DNA from: Alkalihalobacillus alcalophilus ATCC 27647 = CGMCC 1.3604
GTDB lineage: Bacteria > Bacillota > Bacilli > Bacillales > Bacillaceae_D
Assembly: GCF_000292245.2 (NCBI RefSeq)
Contig: NZ_ALPT02000077.1
Location: 1 to 18,471 of the forward strand
Reading direction: 5' to 3'
DNA: 18,471 bases
Every line of letters starts with the position of its first letter. Within the stretch, counting starts at the first letter, position 1. This document shows, in pieces, positions 1-7,013 of the stretch. The notes below the pieces were generated by a model. It was not told the DNA's origin. It worked only from the letters and a program-made list of their open reading frames with translations, and did not search any database. The translations under genes were made by a program, and so were the position numbers.

Positions 1-148
1 ATTTGGAAAAAGTTTGATAAAATCATGTCACAACCCATTACATTTTGCACCTTAAACGGAACAGATTGAGAATATTGAGTCGGTGACAAGAAAACAGAAT
101 GAAAACATAGGAAATTAATGTTGTTTATACTTTGCTAAGGGGGTACTT

Positions 149-805
149 ATGAAAACTCACTATTATTTAGGTTGGTTTAACAATACATTCCCAGAGAATC
201 TGGGCAAGATATTACAGGAGGATATAACTGATAGAAAATCACTTGCTATGATTAGCTCGAATCCATTTTTTTATGAAGATGATGGTGCTACTGAACGTTC
301 GTGGCTTGACCAGGCCGGCATTATGTTTGATGAATATCATTTAATTAATTATCGTGTACAGAAGAAAGATGCCCAAACCTTAATTCAAAATGCTTCAGTC
401 ATTTTCTTGTTGGGTGGAGATACCCTTAAACAAAATGGGCTTTTGATGGAATATGAATTGTCGGATTTAATTAAAGAAAGCAGAGCCGTTGTGATGGGGG
501 CAAGTGCTGGTGCAATCAACATGTCCGCTAAATGGTTATGCTCGAAAAACTTTGGCTATAAAGTTGAAATAAGCTCTGTTTATAACGGAATCGGCCTTGA
601 TAATTTTTCCATCCTGTCTCATTTTGATTTTGAAAATAACATTGCGTTGGTTCAAGACGAACTGACTCCCTTATCGGAAGAAATGAATATTTATGCTTCG
701 AACACAGATTGTGCTGTACGTGTAAAGGGAGGCAAAATCGACATTTTAGGCAATGTATTTTTAATTTCCCACTCAAAGATTCAGAGATTGGATGAGACGC
801 TCTAG
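149..805 (+). CDS. Peptidase family S51 (dipeptidase E-like) protein
   Basis: A 218-residue cytosolic protein of the class I glutamine-amidotransferase-like fold, family S51. Founding members (PepE) are serine peptidases that cleave N-terminal Asp from dipeptides. The nucleophile elbow GASAGA (residues 117-122) places the catalytic serine at S119. It is preceded by the family's FLLGGDT strand-turn (86-92), and H158 in the ILSHFD segment fits the catalytic histidine. Length is normal for the family and there is no signal peptide. The ATG has a good ribosome binding site, AAGGGGG, at 137-143. The upstream 148 bases hold no other gene and no promoter I would defend. The gene is a lone plus-strand unit, convergent with the acyl-CoA dehydrogenase gene, and the 52-bp repeats begin just after its stop. 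The substrate is unknown: many S51 paralogues in bacilli are uncharacterised, and cyanophycinase-like activity is another possibility within the fold. Family assignment is firm; the reaction is inferred. Confidence 0.85.
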   Translation: MKTHYYLGWFNNTFPENLGKILQEDITDRKSLAMISSNPFFYEDDGATERSWLDQAGIMFDEYHLINYRVQKKDAQTLIQNASVIFLLGGDTLKQNGLLMEYELSDLIKESRAVVMGASAGAINMSAKWLCSKNFGYKVEISSVYNGIGLDNFSILSHFDFENNIALVQDELTPLSEEMNIYASNTDCAVRVKGGKIDILGNVFLISHSKIQRLDETL

Positions 806-840
806 TTGTGGTGAATGACTATGGCTTCATTGTGAAGGGC

Positions 841-1174
841 TATGATTCCCTTTGTGGATCTTATTCATATGCTTTTGGCATCATTGGAGTCCTATGATTC
901 CCTTTGCGGCTTTTATTCATATGCTTTTGGCATCATTGCGGTCCTATGATTCCCTTAGTGGCTCTGATTCACATGCTTTTGGCATCATTGACGCCCTATG
1001 ATTCCCTTTGCGGCTTTTATTCATATGCTTTTGGCATCATTGACGCCTTATGATTCCCTTTGCGGCTCTGATTCACATGCTTTTGACATCATTGACTCCC
1101 TTTGATTCCCTTTGCGGCTCTGATTCATATGCTTTTGGCATCATTGACTCCCTTTGATTCCCTTTGTGGCTTTT
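841..1174. repeat. 52-bp tandem repeat array, about 6.4 copies
   Basis: Units start at 841, 893, 945, 997, 1049, 1101 and 1153, an exact 52-bp period with no gaps; the last copy is partial. Each unit opens with TATGATTCCCTTTG or TTTGATTCCCTTTG, continues with an ATTCATATGCTTTT block, and ends GGCATCATTGAC or similar. A degraded extra copy may lie at about 820-840. Within the unit ATGC-ttttg-GCAT can form a short hairpin. Copies differ by only a few bases each. A period of 52 cannot keep a reading frame, so the array is non-coding. It fills the space between two convergent genes. There are no spacers, so it is not CRISPR. Confidence 0.95.
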
Positions 1175-1178
1175 AATC

Positions 1179-1199
1179 GACAAGTGACAGTCACTTGTC
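1179..1199. promoter_or_regulatory. 21-bp perfect palindrome
   Basis: The arm GACAAGTGAC is followed by one central A and then its exact reverse complement GTCACTTGTC. It could be an operator for a dimeric regulator or an RNA hairpin (8-bp stem, 5-base loop). It sits between the end of the 52-bp array and the first 51-bp-family copies, far from any gene start, so ordinary promoter control is not obvious. The palindrome itself is certain; its role is unknown. Confidence 0.6.
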
Positions 1200-1220
1200 A
1201 AATGTTAGCTTTGACTGCTC

Positions 1221-1294
1221 GGCTTTTTCATTACCTATCATCCATTTTTCGCACCGTAATCCCGCCAACTCCGCTTTTTGATTACCTATCACCC
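1221..1294. repeat. 51-bp repeat family, about 1.5 copies
   Basis: ATTACCTATC occurs at 1230 and again at 1281, exactly 51 bases apart, with TTTTTCGCACCGTAAT between. The same words (TTTCATTACCTATC, TTTTTCGCACCGTAATT) and the same 51-bp period make up the array at about 13157-13380, in the same orientation. The copies here are more diverged. No gene overlaps them; the open frame through them has no ribosome binding site. Confidence 0.85.
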
Positions 1295-1339
1295 AATAAA
1301 TCAATGAAACAAAGCATAGACACTCTGACTGACATCATC

Positions 1340-1377
1340 AAAAAACCCCCTAAAACCCAAGACTGGAATTTAGGAGG
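1340..1377 (-). terminator. Rho-independent terminator of the acyl-CoA dehydrogenase gene
   Basis: On the minus strand CCTCCTAAA (1369-1377) pairs with TTTAGGGGG (1346-1354, one G-T pair). The loop is 14 bases, followed by TTTTTT at 1340-1345. It lies about 50 bases past the stop codon of the gene ending at 1430. Confidence 0.85.
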
Positions 1378-1429
1378 CTCTCATTTTAATTTGTTCCGAA
1401 CGAGCGTTCATTCAGTTAACATACAAAAA

Positions 1430-2578
1430 CTAACTTTCCAACAAATGCTTGGCAATAATCACTCGTTGAATTTCGTTTGTTCCTTCATAAATTTGCGTTG
1501 CTTTGGCATCACGAAACAGTCGCTCAACTGGGTAATCCTTCATATAACCATACCCACCGAAGATTTGAACCGCTTCTGTTGCATTGCGCATCGCGACATC
1601 TGTTGCAAAACGTTTCGCCATAGAGGTTTCTTTTCCACTACTTTTCCGATCATCTTTTAACAATGCTGCTTGATAGACGAGTAATTTCGCTGCTTCTACA
1701 TCTGTTGCCATATCTGCTAACTTAAAAGAGATTCCTTGATTCGCAGCAATTTTCTTCCCAAACTGCTGACGAGACTTCGCATAATCGACTGAAAACTCGA
1801 GAGCAGCCTCGGCAATTCCTAACGCTTGTGCTGCAATGCCAATACGACCGACATCTAAATTACCCATAGCGATTTTCCAACCGTCTCCCTCAGCCCCTAG
1901 CAAATTTTCAGATGGAACTTCAGCATCCTCAAAAATCAATTCAGTCGTATTCGAGCCATTTAAGCCTAATTTCTTTTCCTTTTTGCCAATGGAAAATCCA
2001 GGTGTATCTTTTTCCACAATAAATGCCGAAATGCCACCACGACTGCCCTTCACTGTATCTGTTAAAGCAAATGTAATATACGTATCAGCCGCTCCGCCGT
2101 TTGTGATAAAAACTTTAGTTCCATTTAAAATATATTTATCTCCTTTTCTAATAGCTGTCGTCCGTAGTCCACTTGCATCAGATCCCGATTGCGGTTCAGT
2201 CAAAGCAAATGCTCCAAGGAATTGTCCGGCGGCTAATTTTGTTACATATTTTTCCTTTTGTTCCTCACTTCCATAATAATAAATCGGGTTCGTACCGACA
2301 GATGTATGCACCGATAATATGACACCAAGCGTTGCACTTATTTTCGAAATTTCATGAATGGCGATAATATAGGAGAGGAAATCCGCTCCAGCTCCTCCCC
2401 ATTTACTTGAAATAGGAATCCCCATCAGCCCATACTGCCCCATTTTCTTTACAATTTGGCTTGGGAACTCATCGGTTTCTTCCATTTTTTCTATATAAGG
2501 TTTGATTTCATTCTCGGCAAAATCACGGACCATTTCTCGAATAAGTTGCTGTTCATTTGTCCACTTAATCATAGGCAT
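1430..2578 (-). CDS. mmgC: Acyl-CoA dehydrogenase (MmgC/short-chain type)
   Basis: A 382-residue FAD-dependent acyl-CoA dehydrogenase, which catalyses the first oxidation of beta-oxidation (acyl-CoA to trans-2-enoyl-CoA), passing electrons to an electron-transfer flavoprotein. It has the full three-domain layout. The FAD/substrate loop FALTEPQSGSDA is at 124-135, the R-QQFG segment at 270-274, the GGYGYM turn at 351-356, and the catalytic base E365 sits in IYEGTNEIQR. Length is standard. The start at 2578 lies 14 bases inside the preceding dehydrogenase gene, indicating translational coupling. A second in-frame ATG two codons later (2572) is almost as good, with GAGGG upstream of both. It is the second gene of a two-gene operon and is followed by a terminator. 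Chain-length preference cannot be read from sequence; the mmgC label rests on its pairing with an mmgB-like gene and on general similarity. Confidence 0.9.
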   Translation of the reverse strand: MPMIKWTNEQQLIREMVRDFAENEIKPYIEKMEETDEFPSQIVKKMGQYGLMGIPISSKWGGAGADFLSYIIAIHEISKISATLGVILSVHTSVGTNPIYYYGSEEQKEKYVTKLAAGQFLGAFALTEPQSGSDASGLRTTAIRKGDKYILNGTKVFITNGGAADTYITFALTDTVKGSRGGISAFIVEKDTPGFSIGKKEKKLGLNGSNTTELIFEDAEVPSENLLGAEGDGWKIAMGNLDVGRIGIAAQALGIAEAALEFSVDYAKSRQQFGKKIAANQGISFKLADMATDVEAAKLLVYQAALLKDDRKSSGKETSMAKRFATDVAMRNATEAVQIFGGYGYMKDYPVERLFRDAKATQIYEGTNEIQRVIIAKHLLES

Positions 2579-3416
2579 AAAACCCTCTTCCGGATTTTTT
2601 TCCTAACCAGCCAGCTTTAACATACTTTCTTAATAATGGACAAGGACGATATTTGGAATCACCAAACCCTTCATAAAGCACTTCCATAATCGACAAACAC
2701 GTATCCAAACCAATGTGGTCAGCTAAAGTTAAAGGACCCATTGGATGATTCATGCCGAGCTTCATCACTTCATCAATCGCTTCAACCGTCGCAACTCCTT
2801 CATAGACACAAAAAATCGCTTCATTTAACATCGGCATTAACACCCGATTCGATACAAATCCAGGGAAATCATTTACTTCCACAGGTGTTTTTTCCATTTG
2901 AATCGCTAAATCTCGAATCGTAGAAAAGGTTTGATCCGATGTAGCAAGACCACGAATAACCTCTACTAGCTTCATAACTGGAACCGGATTCATAAAATGC
3001 ATCCCGATCACTTTTTCAGGGCGATTAGTCACCGCAGCCATTTCCGTTATCGGTAAAGAAGACGTATTACTCGCCAAAATCGTTTTTTGGGCACAAATAA
3101 CATCCAATCGCTGAAATAACTCCACTTTAACGGCCATTTTTTCTACAACAGCCTCAATCACTAAATCAACTTCTGCGGCATCTTTAAGCTTAAAAGATGG
3201 GAGAACTTTTGCCAAAATTTGATTTTTTTTCTCTTCCGTTTTTCTCCCTTTTTTTATATCTCTGTCTAAAAAGCTCTCCATTTTTTCAATTGCTTTTTCA
3301 GGCAAACTAGGGTCCATATCATGTAATAACACTTCAAGCCCTGCTGTTGCTGCGACTTGAGCGATACCACTTCCCATTTGACCGGCCCCAATCACCATTA
3401 CACGTTGAATAGACAT
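2565..3416 (-). CDS. mmgB: 3-hydroxybutyryl-CoA dehydrogenase
   Basis: A 283-residue NAD(P)-dependent 3-hydroxyacyl-CoA dehydrogenase that interconverts 3-hydroxyacyl-CoA and 3-oxoacyl-CoA. The N-terminal Rossmann motif GAGQMG is at residues 10-15. The catalytic pair H140 (MHFMNPVP) and E152 (LVEVIRG) has the 12-residue spacing typical of the family, and FPGFVSNR opens the all-helical C-terminal dimerisation domain. The start is ATG at 3416, eight residues inside the longest frame, because AAGGAG lies 8 bases upstream of it. It overlaps the acyl-CoA dehydrogenase start by 14 bases. In B. subtilis the equivalent pair belongs to the mother-cell mmgABCDE operon, controlled by sigma-E and CcpA. 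Here the thiolase, citrate synthase and later genes are absent from the window, so the operon is a two-gene form. A cre site lies about 115 bases upstream. Confidence 0.92.
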   Translation of the reverse strand: MSIQRVMVIGAGQMGSGIAQVAATAGLEVLLHDMDPSLPEKAIEKMESFLDRDIKKGRKTEEKKNQILAKVLPSFKLKDAAEVDLVIEAVVEKMAVKVELFQRLDVICAQKTILASNTSSLPITEMAAVTNRPEKVIGMHFMNPVPVMKLVEVIRGLATSDQTFSTIRDLAIQMEKTPVEVNDFPGFVSNRVLMPMLNEAIFCVYEGVATVEAIDEVMKLGMNHPMGPLTLADHIGLDTCLSIMEVLYEGFGDSKYRPCPLLRKYVKAGWLGKKSGRGFYAYD

Positions 3417-3529
3417 ATCGATCACTCCTTTTATGAACAATTCACTAATTCACAATATTCGTAAACGATACAATCTCTCTCCCACTCTCCTTTATTTTAC
3501 TATATGTTTAAGTAAAAAAGCTGATTAAA

Positions 3530-3544
3530 TGTATACGCTTCCAA
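3530..3544 (-). promoter_or_regulatory. Candidate cre site (CcpA operator)
   Basis: The minus-strand sequence TTGGAAGCGTATACA matches the relaxed cre consensus WTGNAANCGNWNNCW at every defined position. It is in the spacer upstream of the mmgB-like gene. A weak possible sigma-A core (TAATCA, 17 bases, TATAGT) lies just downstream, so CcpA binding here would fit carbon-catabolite repression of fatty-acid breakdown. The promoter itself is not convincing. Confidence 0.6.
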
Positions 3545-3595
3545 ATAAATGATAAATTTTTCCTATTATTTGTATGAGAATCTCCTTTACAGACT

Positions 3596-3627
3596 AAAAA
3601 AGACACCTCATTGAAAGATCAAGTGCC
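3596..3627 (-). terminator. Rho-independent terminator after the flavoprotein gene
   Basis: On the minus strand GGCACTTGAT and ATGAGGTGTC pair over about 9 of 10 positions (two wobbles) around a 6-base loop, then TTTTTT. It lies about 60 bases past the stop at 3688 and separates this gene from the mmgB-mmgC operon. Confidence 0.8.
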
Positions 3628-3687
3628 TTTAATGTTTCATGACATTTATTAATTAGAAGCAACCCTTTGTCTACTCTTAACTCCCCT

Positions 3688-4599
3688 TCAAAAACTCTCA
3701 TCAGATAAATCATAATTAATTGCCCCTGCTGCTTTGCTTCCTTCTGCTGCGGCAATAATTAAGGAAGCAGGCCCGGCATGGGAAAATTCTCCCGCACTGT
3801 AAACACTTTTAATTGTTGTTCTCCCTAAATCATCGGTCACGATTTTTCCGTCTTCCTTCACTTCACACCCAAGCTCTTCAACAAATGGCTTCGGACGGTA
3901 AAAGGACGGGACGATAAAACCTGCTTCACGAGCGATTTTTTCACCAGAATCAAATTCAACCCCAGCCATATTGCCATTATTCCCGTATATTAATCGTACT
4001 TGATCATTAATTACTTTGATTTGCTTTTGCTGAAATTCCTCGATCATTTCTTTTGACATTGGATGGCCATTTGTTGTCACGACTAAATCTTTTGACCAAT
4101 TATATAAAAGCTTTGTCATATGATGGACATGCTCCTGCTTTTCAGCGATAACGATTAAAGGTTTACCCCTGTTTTCCCAGCCATCACAATAAGGACAACT
4201 GAATAGACTTTTTCCATAAAACTCTCGTATATTGGTTATTTTTGGAAATTTTTCATGGACACCTGCTGCTAATAAGATTTTTTTCGCTAAAAAAATTTGC
4301 TTGTTGGCACTCATTATTTGAAAAACTTGCTCACCACCGTTTGCCTTACTAATTTGTTCAACCGTTCGTTTATGAACCGAAACAGAGGGGAATTGTCCAA
4401 GCTCTGCCAAAGCCAATTGCCTAAGCTCTGCTGGTTTAACCCCTTCTCGCGTCATAAACCCATGAGCCGCTTTTGTGACACGATTTCGATTTGTATCATT
4501 ATCAAACAAAACAACCCTTCGCCTCGCTCTACCTAAAACAAGAGCCGCATTCAATCCCGCCGGACCAGCACCAATTATGGCACAATCAAATATATCCAT
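3688..4599 (-). CDS. Thioredoxin-reductase-like FAD oxidoreductase
   Basis: A 303-residue flavoprotein of the thioredoxin reductase fold. The FAD-binding GAGPAG is at residues 10-15, the redox pair CPYC-DG at C135/C138, and the C-terminal FAD motif VYSAGE at about 276-281. In classical thioredoxin reductase an NADPH-binding GGGDSA motif follows the CxxC. The equivalent stretch here reads LIVIAEKQEHVHHM, with no glycine-rich loop. That resembles the FAD-dependent dithiol oxidases of the GliT/HlmI type, which use oxygen, but homologous Bacillus proteins of unknown function may share this feature. The start is ATG at 4599, since AAGGGG lies 8 bases upstream; the longer frame to 4626 lacks a site. 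The gene is divergent from the cytochrome P450 gene and ends in its own terminator. The fold is firm; the substrate and electron partner are unknown. Confidence 0.85.
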   Translation of the reverse strand: MDIFDCAIIGAGPAGLNAALVLGRARRRVVLFDNDTNRNRVTKAAHGFMTREGVKPAELRQLALAELGQFPSVSVHKRTVEQISKANGGEQVFQIMSANKQIFLAKKILLAAGVHEKFPKITNIREFYGKSLFSCPYCDGWENRGKPLIVIAEKQEHVHHMTKLLYNWSKDLVVTTNGHPMSKEMIEEFQQKQIKVINDQVRLIYGNNGNMAGVEFDSGEKIAREAGFIVPSFYRPKPFVEELGCEVKEDGKIVTDDLGRTTIKSVYSAGEFSHAGPASLIIAAAEGSKAAGAINYDLSDESF

Positions 4600-4640
4600 G
4601 CTGTTTTCCCCTTTTCCAAAACACATTTGGCTTTAGAGTT

Positions 4641-4735
4641 TGTTGAAAGCAGTGGAAACATACAAAAAGCACAGAGGCGTCTCCCGATTCACCCGCGATT
4701 GCCGTGGGCATGACGCTCGCGGAGTAGACCATATA
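4641..4735. repeat. GC-rich structured intergenic patch, possible degenerate repeat
   Basis: Between the divergent flavoprotein and P450 genes lies a GC-rich stretch unlike the AT-rich spacers around it. CCGCGA (4693-4698) pairs with TCGCGG (4717-4722), enclosing a smaller TGCC-gtg-GGCA hairpin. The style resembles GC-rich repeats often seen between genes in bacilli, but there is no second copy in this window, so calling it a repeat is inference. The open frame across it (4640-4870) has no ribosome binding site or recognisable protein. Confidence 0.35.
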
Positions 4736-4866
4736 GATCGTTTTTCAGTTGCCTCTATATTAAAAAGGATACATACTAGTTACGTGATGACCTATTTGCA
4801 GGAAATGGATATTTTAGCACGAATATATGATAAAAGGACTGAATATAGAAAAGGAGAACATCATAC

Positions 4867-6054
4867 ATGAATACCCAATCACTTGATTTATTTTCGCAGC
4901 AATTCCACCAAAACCCTTATGATTATTACCAAAATATCCGCCCACACCAACCTTTTGCCAAAGTGAATATGTTTATTGAAGGACAACGTACATGGATGGC
5001 TTTTACTTATGAAGCCGCGGAAGCCGTGTTAAAAGATGATCGGTTTATAAAAGACATGCGGACTGTTTTTCCTGATGAAGTGACAAACGAAAATTTGCCA
5101 CCAATCGCTCAAAGCATGCTTTTTGTTGACCCTCCAGACCATCGCCGTCTGCGTAGTCTTGTACAAAGTGGTTTTACCCCCAAAAGGATTGCAAAATTAA
5201 GTGGTCGTATCGAGGAAATCGCAAGGGAACAAGCATCACTCATGAGAAACAAAAAAACGGTCGACTTTATTGAAGATTATGCGTTTCCCATTCCTATTCG
5301 TGTCATTTGTGAATTGCTTGGCATCCCGTCTGAAGATCGGCTTGATTTCCAGCGCTGGTCCAATGTAATGGTAGAGATAAGTGATAATGCCCATTATGAC
5401 GAGTCTATGAGTGAATTTATGACTTATTTAGAGAAATTGATTAAAGAAAAGCGGTTATCCCCTAAAGAAGATTTGCTGTCAGACTTAATTCAGGTAGAGG
5501 AAGGGGGAGACCGCTTACAGTCAAGCGAATTGTATGGAGTTGTGATGCTTCTTATTGTGGCTGGACATGAAACGACTGTAAATCTAATTGCTAACGGTTT
5601 ATTAGCACTCCTTACACATCCAGACCAACTTGAGTTATTAAAAGCTGACCATTCGCTTATGGCCCAAGCGATTGAAGAATTGCTCCGTTTCAATGGACCT
5701 GTTGAGTTTAGCACAGACCGATGGGCTAGAGAATCCTTTACGTTTATGGGACAGCAGGTAGAGAAGGGAGATCATGTCCTTGTTTCACTCGCATCAGCGG
5801 ATCATGATCCAGCAGCCTTTGCCGATCCTAGCACTTTAGACATTACAAGGAAAAAAAGCCCTCATCTTGCATTTGGGAAAGGTCTCCACTACTGTCTCGG
5901 AGCTCCACTTGCCCGACTTGAAGGCGAAATTGCCCTTCGCGTTTTGTTAGAGGAATACCCAAATCTCACTCTCGCCGCAGAGCTGTCTGAATTAGAATGG
6001 CGACAAAGCCTTATCATTCGTGGGTTAAAACGGTTGCCTATCAAGCTTGTTTAA
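4867..6054 (+). CDS. Cytochrome P450 (bacterial class I, CYP107/109-like)
   Basis: A 395-residue soluble heme monooxygenase. The I-helix oxygen-activation motif is AGHETT (232-237), the K-helix ExxR is E281-R284, and the heme loop FGKGLHYC (336-343) gives C343 as the axial thiolate ligand. DPPDHRRLR (88-96) is the C-helix region typical of bacterial P450s. The length and the absence of a membrane anchor fit a cytosolic enzyme fed by ferredoxin or flavodoxin; no redox partner gene is adjacent unless the divergent flavoprotein serves. AAGGAG ends 10 bases before the ATG. The general type resembles B. subtilis YjiB and PksS. The substrate could be a fatty acid, terpenoid or secondary metabolite, and cannot be told from sequence. 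It is transcribed alone, and the hairpin at 6211-6252 follows. Confidence 0.92.
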   Translation: MNTQSLDLFSQQFHQNPYDYYQNIRPHQPFAKVNMFIEGQRTWMAFTYEAAEAVLKDDRFIKDMRTVFPDEVTNENLPPIAQSMLFVDPPDHRRLRSLVQSGFTPKRIAKLSGRIEEIAREQASLMRNKKTVDFIEDYAFPIPIRVICELLGIPSEDRLDFQRWSNVMVEISDNAHYDESMSEFMTYLEKLIKEKRLSPKEDLLSDLIQVEEGGDRLQSSELYGVVMLLIVAGHETTVNLIANGLLALLTHPDQLELLKADHSLMAQAIEELLRFNGPVEFSTDRWARESFTFMGQQVEKGDHVLVSLASADHDPAAFADPSTLDITRKKSPHLAFGKGLHYCLGAPLARLEGEIALRVLLEEYPNLTLAAELSELEWRQSLIIRGLKRLPIKLV

Positions 6055-6204
6055 AAGCACACTTAAGTAGATAAACCAAGTACAGAGGTTAAAACACTTC
6101 GAGACTCTAAAGTGAGCATCATAAATGAGAAGGCAACTCACTTCATCCGTAAAAGTAAGTACGCTGAACGTCGACGACTCCTTGTTAGGACCATTTAAGG
6201 GATA

Positions 6205-6252
6205 CAAAAAAGCTGTCTCATAAGGTTCATTTGATAACCTGATGGGACAGCT
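6205..6252 (-). terminator. Strong terminator, possibly bidirectional
   Basis: AGCTGTCTCATAAGGTT (6211-6227) pairs with AACCTGATGGGACAGCT (6236-6252), a 17-position stem with two or three imperfections and an 8-base loop. On the minus strand it is followed by TTTTTTG, so it terminates the S51-family gene ending at 6319. On the plus strand the U-tract is poor, but the hairpin may also limit P450 transcription. The rest of 6055-6318 holds nothing I recognise. Confidence 0.85.
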
Positions 6253-6318
6253 CTTACATCTCTCTTCAATAGACTCATTTTAATTTTGAAAAGTGTGGAG
6301 CGGCCTTATCGCAAATCA

Positions 6319-6990
6319 TTAAACAAACGAACGATTAATGTTTTTTAATTGTCCATTCTCTGATTTAAAAACGCCTCGACCTTCCATATCAATTAATGCC
6401 TCATTTTTAAAATAGAGACATGTTTGTTCATCAATGCCATAATGTTGATGTTTTGGAAAACGTTCCATCATTTCTAGTAAATGCTCCTCTTCCTGCCATT
6501 CCGAAAAGTGAACCGCAATAACAACATCTTTCAAGAGTCCTAATCCATCACGGTAAACAGGGAGCTTTAATACATTATCCTTTGCTGAAATTAAACAATC
6601 AATTGGACTAATTAAAGCACCTGCCGAAAAGCCAACAAGCGGTGTCCCGTTCTCATACTTCTCTTTTACAACATCTGCAATCGGTGTCTCGACAATATAA
6701 TCAGCATATAAGCTCGTATCGCCTCCACCAATAACAATCCCTGAGCCGTTTTTAATCCTTTCTACCGCTTCTCGAATTGGTGTCGTTGGCAGTGGAATGT
6801 AGTCAAATTCAACATCGGCATGTTGTAGAAAAGCACTTTTATACTTTGGCATATACTCTTGCCAGCCGTCACGATCCAAACATAAAATTACAATTTTCGG
6901 ATTTTCTATAGCCATCATGTCAACAAATCGTTTCGCCATCTTCGTTGTAAACGGCGGTCCACCACCAAATAAAAAAAGATGCTTTTCCAT
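6319..6990 (-). CDS. Second peptidase family S51-like protein
   Basis: A 223-residue class I glutamine-amidotransferase-like protein of the S51 (PepE/YgaJ-like) family. Counting from the longest frame, GGGD is at 90-93, the nucleophile elbow GFSAGA at 122-127 has S124, and H163 in AVHFSEW is the likely catalytic histidine. I chose the ATG at 6990 because GAGGTG sits 7 bases upstream. The ATG at 6996 is only one base from that site. It follows the MFS gene by 23 bases and probably shares its transcript. It is clearly diverged from the family member at 149-805, so the two are not a recent duplication. It is predicted cytosolic, with a peptidase or amidohydrolase role inferred from fold only. 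Confidence 0.85.
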   Translation of the reverse strand: MEKHLFLFGGGPPFTTKMAKRFVDMMAIENPKIVILCLDRDGWQEYMPKYKSAFLQHADVEFDYIPLPTTPIREAVERIKNGSGIVIGGGDTSLYADYIVETPIADVVKEKYENGTPLVGFSAGALISPIDCLISAKDNVLKLPVYRDGLGLLKDVVIAVHFSEWQEEEHLLEMMERFPKHQHYGIDEQTCLYFKNEALIDMEGRGVFKSENGQLKNINRSFV

Positions 6991-7013
6991 GTTCATTCAC
7001 CTCTACAATCGTT

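Noticed and set aside
126..131. TATACT as a -10 box for the first S51 gene
   Set aside because: It almost touches the ribosome binding site and has no -35 partner at a suitable distance.
841..1174. CRISPR array
   Set aside because: The whole 52-bp unit repeats with no unique spacers, and there are no cas genes.
1154..1660. Plus-strand open frame of 168 residues
   Set aside because: It starts in the 52-bp repeats, crosses a terminator and runs antisense into the acyl-CoA dehydrogenase gene, with no ribosome binding site.
3495..3520. Sigma-E promoter for mmgB (CATATAGT as -10)
   Set aside because: The -10 is tempting given B. subtilis mmg control, but no acceptable sigma-E -35 lies 13-16 bases upstream.
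4640..4870. Short open frame upstream of the P450 gene
   Set aside because: No ribosome binding site or recognisable domain. It crosses the GC-rich hairpin patch and includes the P450 ribosome binding site.
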